The notes beneath the pieces were generated by a model, which saw only the letters and a list, made by a program, of their open reading frames with translations, was not told the origin of the DNA and ran no database searches. Of a stretch of 64,000 nucleotides of DNA, positions 24,228-35,309 are shown piece by piece. Location of the stretch: contig OX388316.1 in NCBI GenBank assembly GCA_947579605.1, forward strand, positions 15,565,290-15,629,289. Reading direction: 5' to 3'. Each line of letters starts with the position of its first letter. Positions within the stretch are counted from its first letter, which is position 1. Source of the stretch: Athripsodes cinereus. Taxonomy: Eukaryota > Arthropoda > Insecta > Trichoptera > Leptoceridae. The translations under genes were made by a program, and so were the position numbers.

Positions 24228-24574
24228 ATAATTTGTCTTAGTGGTATTATGACCTTTCGTCCAGTACACTTCGCAGCCAACCTGATTCATCCAAAAATTT
24301 GTGGGGCTGATTAAGGCCCTAATCACACTTTTTTCCATGTAGGTACGTACATGCAATTTTTTTTAACTTAAATATGGGCATTTGGGGTGTCAAACATCAA
24401 GATTTTTCATCAGTTGTTAGAACTTTTTTCTTTTTAGGTACCTAACATTTTTTTCTTTCCATAATTAATTGTAGCCATATTGGTGATAAATTGTCTCAAC
24501 ATTTGTACATTGTTATTGATTGATTGAATAAAGTATTTATTATTATTATACTGTTAAATAAAAAAAAAAAAAAA
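24228..24574 (+). mobile_element. Poly(A)-tailed insertion nested in the gagaaatttctc repeat
   Basis: The repeat stops at tctcc (24223-24227) and resumes after an A run with tctcc (24575-24579). Removing 24228-24574 plus one tctcc restores a continuous repeat. The 347-bp insert ends with gattgaataaag, containing the AATAAA signal, an ATT/TTA run and a terminal stretch of 15 A. This looks like a reverse-transcribed element end. It also carries a small hairpin, tgattaaggccctaatca, near 24307. The 5-bp duplication is short and partly within a repetitive context, so its exact extent is uncertain. Confidence 0.6.
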
Positions 24575-24630
24575 TCTCCGAAAATTCTCTACTTCGAAAA
24601 ATTATTTCTTGAGAATTCCACAATACTAGT
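24575..24630 (+). repeat. Degenerate gagaaatttctc repeat, right part
   Basis: Words such as gaaaattctct and cttgagaattcc continue the repeat seen at 24140-24227. They are separated from it by the poly(A)-tailed insertion. Confidence 0.5.
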
Positions 24631-25028
24631 TCCTATACTTATATATCGTAGGTTCCTATGTACCTACCTACAATCTTCACAGTTTCTATATCAAACGTTA
24701 TAATATGTATTAATTCATGAAAAGCCTACACAAGACGATTCATGGTACTTTTAATACAGCCGTGTAATAAATGCTTTTTGATAATATATAGTATGCGTTA
24801 AATTATTACCGAGTAATTACACGCTTCTTCTTGTTCTACTAAAAAAGTCAAATGTTAACAAAATGATTGTTATTAATTACTGGAATTTTAAATGGAATTA
24901 GGTCTCGTCTTCCTTTATATAAATATTATGAGAATAATAAATTACACGGGACAAGATATTGGAAAGTAAAATCAACTCCATTATTATGTAAAATATCTTG
25001 ATTAAAATAATCGTCTTTTTATCTCTAT

Positions 25029-25120
25029 CTATACCATCGCAGCATCTCCCACAAGAATGAAAACTAGTAAACTAATTGCATGTAATAAACATGCAGATCA
25101 TCCTCTCAATACCAGAAAAA
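25029..25120 (-). mobile_element. SINE-A 3' fragment, antisense
   Basis: The reverse complement shows the final part of SINE-A: a gcatgtttattacatgcaat block, an altered gctggc region, gggagatgctgcgatgg and tatagatagag as the tail remnant. It is old and diverged. Confidence 0.65.
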
Positions 25121-25357
25121 ATGTTCATAATGGTGACATATTATATCTCATGGTTGGATTGAAGATATTAAATACATGTTTTATTTTTGACGTTTTATGA
25201 ATATATTATGTTTTTTACAGAATACTCAAAAACTTGCAGAAAAACTGAGAGACATATTATTTTCCACTCTTCCCTCTTCTCTACTTGAAGGCCAATACTG
25301 AATTTCATCGACTAAAAAGAGGACCAAACTTAGATTTACCACATCTCTTTTTTACTC

Positions 25358-25585
25358 CACGAAGTAGGTACCCGACAAATAACTGGTGTCATACTCTTTT
25401 TCGTACGTTATTGAGTGTATTCCAAAAAATACCTACATTTAATGTACCAAATTCAGCGATAAGATTTGCCAACACTCCTGATTGTCTTTATTTGGTTGTC
25501 AAAAAAAGGACAGCTTGATTTTTATTACATGCAACTGCTCTGCTGGCTGTCCCACTTGAAAGAGAGGCTGTGATGATAAAGTAAT
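25358..25585 (+). mobile_element. SINE-A copy, old
   Basis: It matches through most of the element. It has tcatactctttttcgtacg for the cccactcttctgcgt block, then attgagtgtattcc, aaattcagcgataagatttg, ggacagctt, attacatgcaactgctctgc and tggctgtcccacttg. The plus frame of 77 codons at 25285-25518 is a translation of this copy and not a gene. Confidence 0.7.
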
Positions 25586-25589
25586 ATTA

Positions 25590-27775
25590 TTCCCAATTTT
25601 GATTACCAAATCTCATCAACTTGGTTACTAAATCTACATATTTTTTGTGGGATAAATTTAAATTACTTTATCCCTATGTTTTATACCAATAATGTATATA
25701 CAAAATTACTTAAAAGTTTTGATTGAGTAAACTAACATTCACATTAAATATTTGTGTACATTCGAAAAATATATTTTTACATTCGTTATTATTTATGAAG
25801 AAAGTTACGGAACACAAAGTTTATATATTTACGATTACACTAATAATTTTACAGTATGTAAATAATATGTTAACAAAAGTAATAAATAATTAAAATTACA
25901 AAACAAATAAGTATCAGGGAGTCATAAATGTTCAAGAGGAATAAATTTCTAAAATACCATCATCCTACTCAAATAATAATAATGTTATGATAATATGTAA
26001 AACAAGTCTGCGTTTATAACAAATTAATGTATAATATTATGTATACCTGTATTATTTTAATGTGGTCTCTTGTTTTATTGTATCGCGATGAGAGTAAGAT
26101 AATACCAAATTTATTATGTGACCATCGTATTAAATTATTAAGAGAACAGAAATAATATAATGTCCACCTTAAATGTACATATTCAAACAATATAGTGTAG
26201 TAATGATAGCGAGTACAAGAATACAATACCAGGAGAACATGACTTGAAGAGGGATGTTCACTTTGTTATTCTTATAAAATGTATTATCATTGTAAATTTC
26301 CTACACATCTACTACATTTTGTACCTGTAAGATATAGATATATTATGATAGATAGGTATATACATAAGAATAAGATATATTATTGAGTTCAATGAATTGA
26401 AATTTGGGCTTAGTAACTTGATAAACTCTCTTTTAATGACACAAATTAATCTCTGCAAAAAAAAAAAATTTAATGTTGGATTAGATTTTTAACTTTTCTT
26501 TCTATATCTACACGTGAATAATCAAAATGAACATAAGTAATAATAAATTATTAGCAGAACAATAAACAAAACAAATAATAAATAATAATATAATATAAAC
26601 AACAATAATGCTCTGTTAAATAGCGACTTATTCCAGGGGCAACATATTCCATGAATGATTTTAAAATTTAGAATGGAAACAATAAAGTAACCTACCCAGT
26701 ACCCAGCTAAGAATAAAACTTGGATAAGTCCAACACAAATGAAAAGGATACCTACATAATAAGGTTTAATTTCAATTTCAAAAGTCAACAGTTGAATACC
26801 TATGTATTTTAATAGTTATCTATGTATTTTGTTTCATTAATAACATATTACTAAACACTACCACCAAGAACTCTGTCGATTTCTTAACTTGGTATAGAAA
26901 AAGCATTGTATTTGTATAACCATCGAAAAATACACATGTCTTAACCAACAAAATAACCACGTATACAATCAAATTAATATTTCTCCATGAATCTTCCATA
27001 ATATCAAATCTTATCATAAAATACATAATTTTGTCCCCATACTTCCGCATCTCCCGTATTTTAGATGAAGGTATAGTTACTGCTGTAGAAAGTTATACTA
27101 TATAGAATACATATCATTGTAATAAGGTAGGTATGTATTGCGTTATATTATTACTTTCTATACAATTCAAAGAGATAGTAGGCAACAAAACAGAATAAAT
27201 ACACCTAATTGCCGTCTTCCATATAATAATATGTAATATAATACCCTCTGTACTGTGGCAATGTAAAAGAACAGAGGTAGTGAAGGACTATAAGGACGCG
27301 TTAATATTTTCCATGAACAGAGGAGTATCAGATTTGCAGCAATTATTCATATTATTATAAAGAACATCGAAAATCAATATACTTACATTGTATGTAGATA
27401 TTATCTCTAGTCTAAACATCCTGTTAAAGGAAAGACTCTTAAAACTAAATTTAAAATGATTTTCACTTTGTATTTAGTGATGAAAAATACCAAGCACTAG
27501 TAGATATTCCAAAAAACTGATACTCTAATGATCTCTACATAGAACAAGGAACAAAGCGGAAAACTAGTAGGACCTAAGGCAAGGTTGTCCGATGACAAAA
27601 GAACAGAAGGCATTCATTTGCCCACTATAGATTTATATTTTGAAAAAGGAATATTTTGGATAGATGTTAACGAAATAAAAAATATAAGAATATGCAGTTC
27701 TTATCTTATGAGACACTTAAAAATAAATAAAAAAATTAGAGAAATATTCCGAGGATTTCATGGGTAAATAATTCG
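25590..27775. other. Very AT-rich stretch, no assignable gene
   Basis: Three minus-strand frames (26014-26226, 26522-26788, 26820-27050) are rich in I, L, F and Y, as expected for chance frames in AT-rich DNA. None carries a recognisable motif. A frame at 27585-27767 starts on TTG. No repeats were recognised. Confidence 0.45.
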
Positions 27776-27783
27776 TATTACGA

Positions 27784-27960
27784 TTAGATTGGTGTATGTA
27801 TTTTGCGTCCATCCCTGCCGATGCACACCAGCACGCGCGGTTTCATCTCAGTGAGAAGATGTAATCGTTCCAAGATAATGATGGGATGCCGCCACATAGG
27901 TACTATCTCACGGAGGAACAATGTATAACAGGTAGATATATTATATAATCATCTGATACA
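27784..27960 (-). other. GC-richer short open stretch, possible exon or element scrap
   Basis: The minus strand is open from about 27957 to the TAA at 27784-27786. From the ATG at 27897 it gives 37 residues, starting MWRHPIIILERLHLLTEMKP and ending IHTPI. Codons are unusually GC-ended for this window (ccg, cgc, gtg, ctg, gtg, tgc, atc, ggc). The opposite strand is also open for 28 codons, which weakens the case. No family is recognised. It could be an exon end, a retroelement scrap or chance. Confidence 0.25.
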
Positions 27961-28381
27961 ATACATAATAGGTATTAGGTAAACATAATACACCATCGTC
28001 TTGTTCCTACTTGTTCTTTGAAATATTTTGCATAATTGATGAAAATAAATAGCTAACTGTATTGTCTGTTATCACCAGAAAATAAAACTACATAATCTGA
28101 TAAGACAAAACACAACTACCTAGTTAATTTGACCGAACGGCGGACTATTTGCTACGGAACTTTTTCCATTCAGCCCAATGATCTTTTGATTGTTCTCCAC
28201 TAAATCAAAAGTTTTTTTATTCACAAGACTTATGAAAGTTTATAGACCATATTTCGCCAAAATTAAACAATCATGTGTCAAAGAGATTAGAGACACCGAA
28301 TAATAGTTAGCCAAAAATATCACATTTCTTTCATTCACAAGGCTTCTGATAGCCTGGGTGACACTCTTTCACGATGAATAC

Positions 28382-28462
28382 GTCATTCCCATAGAAATAA
28401 CATTGGAACGCTTGGAATTTCGTCAAGAAAGATGACTGAAATTGCTCAGAATCGCTCTAAAT
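28382..28462 (+). pseudogene. LINE type 3 tail fragment
   Basis: Words cattcccatagaaataac, ggaacgcttggaatttcg, a gatgactgaaattgctcag block and cgctctaa follow, in order, the type 3 tail at 57629-57712. The fragment is diverged and directly abuts a SINE-A 3' fragment. Confidence 0.55.
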
Positions 28463-28464
28463 AT

Positions 28465-28590
28465 GTATTATTCATCCTGAGTTCCTTAATTTTTAATGGC
28501 ACGAAGAAGATCACTTCTACGTTTATTATTTAAAGTGAACCTACTGACTGCACCACTCATATCTCATTGAACGATATTCATTAAAGAAAC
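28465..28590 (+). mobile_element. SINE-A 3' fragment
   Basis: The blocks attcatcctgagt, aatggcacgaagaagatcac and cgtttattatt, then ctactgactgcaccact, parallel the SINE-A 3' half. Old copy. Confidence 0.5.
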
Positions 28591-28610
28591 ATACATAACT
28601 ATGTTATTTC

Positions 28611-28770
28611 AGTTATCTAGTGTCCTATATAAGGCAAGTATCAGTAAAATATCACATTTAAGACATTTAGCATCTTCAGTTCAGTGATAAGGAATGCCAT
28701 CTATCCTGAATGTCTAAAATTTTATTGACACGAAGAAGATGGTGTGTACATAACTATTTCAACTGAATAT
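28611..28770 (+). mobile_element. SINE-A fragment
   Basis: The blocks agttatctagtgtcctat, aaggcaagtatc, aagacatttagcatctt, cagttcagtgataagg, tatcctgaatgtct and ttgacacgaagaagatgg follow the SINE-A order. The 5' end and tail are missing or unrecognisable. Confidence 0.65.
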
Positions 28771-28774
28771 CTAA

Positions 28775-30940
28775 TTGTTCTTTATGAGTATTTTCCCTGT
28801 CATGTTTCATAATATTATTGGAACATATTTCATATTGTCTTACTGATTTTTATTTAATAACCTCACAATTCAATCACGTTTTTAATAATCATTTTTCATA
28901 ATATTTGTTACACATGATAATATTAATTCATGTATCAATCATTTATTGAATTGTTGACGATATATTACAATATATACATATGTTTGTTTGCACTTTAAAA
29001 TTGCAACCAGTTTAAAACCAGCATGAAAACTCATAATAAAAATAGTACATAGGTACATTATTATTGTCATTGAAAGTAAAACTATTGGCACGAAACAATT
29101 TTTATATTGCGAACCTTCAACGTGCAGGAATTAGTCCCTGGCCATTGTTTATCAAGGTAACTTTACGAATAACTTCTCCCACAATAATTATTATAGTTAT
29201 TGATTCACTCTGTTTTTATTATGCAACACGTACTGAACTTAAGAGCACTTACGACTTAAATCGATTAAAGAATTCATCAGATGATTGCGAGGAATGTAAG
29301 AATTGGATGAAATGTTTTAAAGAACGAATGTAGAGAGGAATGGTAGGTCGTTAAGTATTCCACGTGAAATATTCTATCTATGAATGAGGTCATTATTAAA
29401 ACAAGCAAATAATAATAAAAATACATGTATGAAAAATAGTTAATAAATTTCATTATATCTATAAATCACAAAAAAATATCTTTAAGTTTGTAACTACCTT
29501 TAAGTCTAGTGGTAGATATTATTGTCTCAAGGTAACATGTGCAACTTTTGGGCAAAATATATTTTTTCAGTACCTAAAGAGTTATATTAAAATTTTCAAA
29601 TAAACTAGTACTAGGTACATATTATGTTTGTATAATGATTAATATGGATATTTTTAGACAGAAAGGAGCAACCTCTTTATACGTAAAAATGTTTTTTATT
29701 GCATGTAGTTATCCACTGATAACACTATTAGTGGAAAATGCCGTGTTATTTTAGATAGATAGACACAATAAAACAAGCTAAGATGGCTTTTTGTTAAATT
29801 AAGTAGGTACATTTTTTTATTTCTTTTGCACTTTCAAAATCAGAGAGACAAATAAAAGATGTTATACGGTAAACAGTTAAATTTGTTAAATAGTTTGTTT
29901 CATATTATTTGTTGAATAGTTCTTCTAATTGTTATGATCAACGTATTTTGGTTTTCTCTCACTTTTCGAAAGAAATATATTAAGGGCAAAAAAAGTAGAT
30001 GTTTCTTTTCCAGTAATCAAATAAACCTATAGTTTATTTTAAATTATTTTGTTGGAACAATACAAAATGGAAACCAATATTTGTTTAACAATACTTTGAA
30101 TATTTTCATACAAATGAAATAAAAAACTGGAAACATAATTACGTAAGGTAAACTACATGTAAACAAGTTGAATAAATCAAAAAAAATCTTTATTCATGGA
30201 ATTTGTGTAGTCTACGCAAATATTTGTTTTATACTTTTGTGATAAATTAATTTTATAAAGAAAGTAAAATAAGCGTAATGTTTTGTATAGTTCATATCAT
30301 CTCAAATAAATTTATGGATAATTATGATTTTTTCGAATAAAGTGAGTGAAAAAAAAATATTTGAAGTTCCTACAAAAATCAACTGTATTAAATATTTATT
30401 TATTTTTATTTATTTATACACAAATATACAGCTTAAAGCCTTTACAAGAATAAAAGAAATCAAATACATGGTATCAAAAATTAAAAAAGTAATTAAAATA
30501 TACAATATGTAAGAAAGTATCAACACAGTATTAAATAAAAAATAAGCATGAATACAATACACCAATAAAAATAGCTTGCAATTGAACACTCAACGATTCA
30601 TACTATATAAAAAAATTTAACAAAACAATTAAAATACATCAAATGTAATAAACACTACCTATATAAAAAAGTTAACAAAGCAATTAACATATATAAAATG
30701 TAAGATAACTGTAAGTTAAAATAATTGCATTGAACTGTCAACAATTTATAAATGAAGAAATTCACAATATCTACATCATTTGATCACGTTATTTCATACA
30801 AATGGTGTAGCCAGTGGTGATGCTGTATGCAATGAATATACAGGTAATACTACTTAAGATGTATGAACTATCATTCAAAGTCATTTCTTTAAGTAATTTT
30901 CTTTGCGTTTTGTTTTATTGTTTTCGACTTGATAAGGTAC
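28775..30940. other. AT-rich stretch, no assignable gene
   Basis: The frame at 29064-29333 (non-ATG start, 89 codons) has a charged, cysteine-containing end (SDDCEECKNWMKCFKERM) that looks less random than its neighbours. No family or splice context supports it. The rest is uniform and AT-rich. Confidence 0.4.
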
Positions 30941-30944
30941 TTCA

Positions 30945-31075
30945 AGATCTTGGCAGGTTTTTTCCCTCTTTTCCGGAAATTTTTGAGTACAATATAAAAC
31001 ATGTAACACGATAAGGCATGCCGTCCATCCTGAATGTATTATTTGTAGATCACGGTGATGATGTAACGCATATTC
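30945..31075 (+). mobile_element. Weak SINE-A fragment
   Basis: The sequence gataaggcatgccgtccatc, then ctgaatgta, resembles the gatgaggtatgccacccatcctgaatgt block. The flanking parts are only loosely similar. It may be a very old copy. Confidence 0.4.
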
Positions 31076-31306
31076 ATTAAAAATTCTAAAGTCTCTTGTG
31101 TAATATACTCAGCGTATTTTTTTTATTTTTATTTATTAATTTATTCTTTACTCCACTTCGATTACAAATTTTCACAAAATACAAACAATCATAAAATCAA
31201 TATACAGAGGGCGAGTTTATTGCAGAGATGGGATTTCTAACCAACGAGAACCAATCCAAGGAATGAAAAAAATAATATAGGTAAATAATATAGTTTTAAG
31301 TAACTC

Positions 31307-31344
31307 TTGCCCTGAAGATGCCGCAAGGCGCAAACCCACGGCAA
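31307..31344 (+). other. Stem-loop with GCAA tetraloop
   Basis: Outer arms ttgcc (31307-31311) and ggcaa (31340-31344) enclose a GCC-GCAA-GGC mini-hairpin at 31320-31329. It may be a weak member of the nested stem-loop set seen at 8159, 11542, 17398, 43276 and 45064. Confidence 0.3.
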
Positions 31345-31349
31345 TTAGA

Positions 31350-32400
31350 ATTTAGTCTATATTAATTGACTAAATAATCATACGTGAAAATTAAAGTGTT
31401 TAGTTTAACATTTTAAAACTCATATTAAAATGAATTTTCACAACGTTAACGCACCTACTTTAAATTTAATAAATAATATGTGTATAATAAGTCGAAAATA
31501 GGAATATAAAATTTTGAATCAAATGAATTTCAAAAATATTATATTTACTTACATACAAGAAAAAATGGAGAAGTGGGAATAATAATATGTACCTATGCAA
31601 AAAAATAATAACAAGAATAAGAATAACAAGAAGAAGACATGAGATATTTATCTGGGATGCTGTTTAGAGCTCCTCTACACCTTTAGTGTCACCAATATCA
31701 AAATATATAGCCTCCGATACGAAACATTGATACTTGGAGAATGTCTCATGATCAGGATTTATATCATGTAGGTATATTAACCCGACGACAACAACAACAC
31801 CATATCGTGTACCTATCTACTACTATTTCGTTATTATATTATTATGTATCTACTAGCGTCATTTTCCACGGTTTCACTCAGTAAACATGTTTGTTCTCTG
31901 AGATATGAGAGATTTTTTTTAATTGGGATATTCCATAATGCAAATATTTTTTGACAGATCCCGTATGATCTGACGAAAATATCATATTTCGACAAATATT
32001 TTGCATATTTGTCTAGTTTTTGCTACTAGTAATTTTATTGTTTTGATGCGAATACATTTTTGCACGTAATACATTAAAATAATTATGTATAAAAGGTTTT
32101 TTCTTCACCTTGATATATGTATAATAAATGGTTATTTAATTAACAAAAATGTTGTACTTTAACATATGCAGAACAATGGCAACAACTACAAATATTTAAA
32201 AATGTACATTATTTTTGCATATTGCACGTAGGTACCTAAAAGTGATATTCTCAAAATGTCACAAACAAAAAAAAAATTTCAACAATTATTATTACATATA
32301 TTTGTTTTGAATTTTCGGTAGACCGCCAAACTGTTTCAAAACTTTAACGTGACATATCTTGGAATATTAATTAGGATTTCCAGTTGTTGGTTTATGGAAC
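31350..32400. other. AT-rich stretch, nothing recognised
   Basis: Apart from a small AAGAAT/AAC-rich stretch near 31600-31640, no element or gene is apparent. Confidence 0.45.
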
Positions 32401-32407
32401 AGAAGAG

Positions 32408-32465
32408 TCGATATATTATTTCCTATATTCAAAGGCCTTCCACTAGTTTACGAGTTATCAGGTCT
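32408..32465 (-). mobile_element. LINE type 6 3' end, antisense, diverged
   Basis: The reverse complement contains cctgataactcgtaaac, tagtggaaggcctttg and aatataggaaat. It parallels the better-preserved antisense end at 61518-61572, including a decayed AGAAT-type tail. Confidence 0.6.
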
Positions 32466-32837
32466 GTCAATATTTAAGAAATTTATAATGTCAAGCCTAA
32501 GAAAGAAACCTCGTCAAGTGTACTGATTTTCTCTGTCTTTTCTAATTACGGTGTCTATAAAATAGATATCTACATAAAAACATACGAACGGACACAAAAC
32601 ACTTATAAGATTATGCTACATACCTGTACAAGTGTACATAGTAATCCTTATTTCCAGCCTTATTAGAGGAGTACATAATATGGGAATTGAGAATTCTTTT
32701 TATGTATCGACATGTTATTAGTTTTTTTTATTATTTTACTTTACCTACCTCTCTTATTTCATTTGAACAGCTGATGTGTCATTAGTAAAAGATTTTGTCA
32801 TGAAATCAGTAGGTAAAAATAGTACTGAATATACCTA

Positions 32838-33066
32838 TTGCTTCTCCTTCTCCAACTGCTTTGTCCCTTTAACGTTAGCGATTACCTCGGAGAACCTGCC
32901 CCTGTCTTGCGCTGCTCGGAACAGCTCCACCACACTTCGGAAGCCGGTCCACTCCCTTATGTTTTGCAGGCAGGATATCTGTCTTTTACCGGGTCCTCGG
33001 CGTCCCTCAATTTTCTTTTTCAATATCAGTTGGAGAAGGTTGAATTTTTCCCAACGACAGAGCATA
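32838..33066 (-). pseudogene. LINE type 1 ORF2 C-terminal tail
   Basis: The minus strand is open and reads KFNLLQLILKKKIEGRRGPG, KRQISCLQNIREWTGFRS, VVELFRAAQDRGRFSEVIAN, then stops after KEKQ. It is homologous to the 60510-60774 copy. GRR-P-(KR)-ISWL-N-REW followed by ELFRAA is a tail I associate with arthropod non-LTR retrotransposons. The usual tryptophan in ISWL is cysteine here. The 3' side ends in a GAG/AAG-rich run on the minus strand. It meets the oppositely oriented LINE type 2 tail head to head at about 33066-33084. The minus frame running from 33401 crosses both and is not one gene. Confidence 0.8.
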
Positions 33067-33083
33067 ATTGTGTTATAAAAGAG

Positions 33084-33400
33084 ATGACTCGTAGATTGAG
33101 ATGGTTTGGTCATGTAGAATGAATGGAAGAGGAAAGAATGAGAAAGAGGATATACTAGTCTGAAAGGAGGGGTGTGAGGAAGCGCGGGCGTCCGAGAACT
33201 ACATGGCTTGACCATGTAGATCGAATTCTCAAGGACGGCCGTGTATTGAGTAAAAGAAATCGACGTGCCTGCATGAGAAATTGTATGAATGTAGAAGAGG
33301 CGGAAGAAGTTTGTAAGGACAGATCTATATGGCGTTCCGTTCTCTCTGCCTACCCACTTGGGAAGCGGCGTGAGGAAATAGATAGATAGATTTATCTCCA
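33084..33400 (+). pseudogene. LINE type 2 ORF2 C-terminal tail
   Basis: The plus strand reads TRRLRWFGHVE, a stop, MEEERMRKRIY, a stop, then an open frame. That frame begins RKRGRPRTTWLDHVDRILKD, passes the MRNCMNVEEAEEVCKDRSIW block and ends VLSAYPLGKRREEIDR. The RLRWFGHV and GRP-TWLDHV motifs followed by DRSIWRS are the standard end of a family of LINE ORF2 proteins. The tail is (GATA)n at 33380-33392. Related scraps lie at 1-82 and, inverted, at 16108-16160. Two stops inactivate it. The protein function, reverse transcription, resides in missing upstream domains. Confidence 0.85.
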
Positions 33401-33404
33401 CCCT

Positions 33405-34980
33405 GTAGTCCCGAGAGAAATTAAAAAAAAAAAGAATATTGTAGTACCTATGTAGGTATTAAAAACCATGTTTTTTTTTAAATCGATATCATAATATGAT
33501 CTATAAACATTTCATTCCGATTTTTTTCTTTTATTGTTATTGGATTATTATTTTATTTTTGCGTTCGTTCAGGTAAGAGGATTTCAATATCAAACTTGAA
33601 AATATCAGATTTCAAATTGATGATAGTATGATTGTGATAAAACTAATAAACGTCTTTGTAGATATCCAATGATAATAAACTAACTGATAGCCACTACACT
33701 ATTACTACTAGTAGTAATAGTACCTAATAATACTATTACTATACATTACATTGTAATACTAACTGATGCCAGATTGTTTTACTGAAGTTTGTCTCTAACT
33801 TACGAACAAATATCATGTAATAAGTATCGTAAGACGATCTTAAAATATAAGTAGATATTTTATATTTAGTATAAAGCAAAATTGCAATTGTTTTCTGATA
33901 ATATCACATTTGATCTTTTATATTATAAATACACACAATTATCCCGTCGCTTCTCTTGCGGAGTAGGGATCGGCATAAAGAATATAAAAATCATGAACAC
34001 TGTACTAAAAATCGTATTAATGTTGCGTGGAGATGACGTTTTGATAATTTATGATATAACGCCGGCAGTTCCAGAATTTCCTCAATAAATACATTTAGGT
34101 CTATTAATTATTGCTCCACAGTCTATTCGAGGTATGCATTATGCAAAAAAATATGAAAATTGACAGTCGCGTTTATCCTTGCATATCCTTTAATAGGTAG
34201 GTATATGTTATATTAATTATGGCGGAAAACCTATTTAATTTAAAAATATGTATATAAATTATTTTAAAGCTGTTTTTAATGTCAAAAATATTATGGCGTT
34301 GATCTATTTATAAATATTAAATAAAGTCTTTATATCACTCACAGCATTAAATTTATAAATTTGATAATAAGAGTAATGAACTGCTCATTATATTGAATCA
34401 TTTCAAATATATATTATCTATCAATCACGTAGGATATACCTAGTACTGAGTAGGTACATATATACATAATGCCTTGTAATAAAGAAGCTCAACTCTAAAT
34501 AAGTCTACCGTAGAATTATTACCAAATCAATAAATGGAAATAATCGAATTAGTTTCAAATTGCTTTGTAATCGTCTCCGATTGAATCTTTATCTTGATAT
34601 CGGTTGAGCAACTCACAAACTGTTGTCAATCAATATTGATAGTGGTTGACAAATTTATAGGTAATTCGAAGAGCAAGTAAGTAGTAGGAATGTCTCAGAT
34701 TAAGCGATGTAGGGACTTTGATGAACCGTAGATTACAAGATGAATTTAAAACGAAATCAGTTCGCAACAGATAAATGTCAATGGACTATTTTTTTTAAAT
34801 ATTATAAGCTCCCGGTACCTATTATGGCAGCGTTTATATACAGCGATAGAACAGCACAAATGCGGTTCTATCCACCTACAAGCAGAATGTACATTCTCGC
34901 AGAATCACCAATAGCAAAGGCAATTCGACTGTTCAATAACATTTCCCCGAATGTGCACATATTCCACATAACATACCTTC
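33405..34980. other. AT-rich stretch, nothing recognised
   Basis: There are only short frames without motifs. A tract rich in TACTA/TAGTA words at about 33695-33755 is mildly palindromic (actactagtagtaat). Confidence 0.45.
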
Positions 34981-35004
34981 GGTGAATTTGTAAGGAGTAG
35001 GAGA

Positions 35005-35245
35005 AGGAGGAATTTGTGGAGTAGGAAGAGGGGACGATTCTGCAGAGACCATGTGGACAAGATAGCTGAAAAAAGAATCTCCCACATTGCTGCAAATAGA
35101 CACCGGCTGGCTCACGTTCACGAGGAAGACCACCAAAAAGATGGAAGGATAGCTGGTCCTCGGTTTCACAAGAGGAAACAACTTCCGAAACAACAAATCA
35201 ATGATCTATTTACACAAGGAAGAAGAAGAAGAATTTGTAAGGAAA
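35005..35245 (+). pseudogene. LINE type 7 tail fragment
   Basis: One frame reads RFCRDHVDKIAEKRISHIAA and NRHRLAHV. A one-base shift then gives RGRPPKRWKDSWSSVSQEE, a stop, and an (AGA)n run at about 35220-35232. GRPPKRW-D followed by an AGA-type tail identifies a LINE 3' end of a lineage not otherwise seen in this window. A frameshift and stops inactivate it. The 96-codon frame at 35014-35304 is a chance continuation. Confidence 0.65.
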
Positions 35246-35309
35246 GTGGAAACACTTTTGTAAATGTTTGTTTTCTCTGGGATCGCATTGGCCGAAGGCT
35301 GTAATAGTC

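Noticed and set aside
29064..29333. 89-codon frame ending in a cysteine- and charge-rich stretch
   Set aside because: It has a non-ATG start, no recognisable family and no convincing splice signals; kept only as a remark.
32835..33401. 188-codon minus-strand frame
   Set aside because: Its last third is the LINE type 1 tail, and the remainder is antisense to the LINE type 2 tail. It is not one gene.
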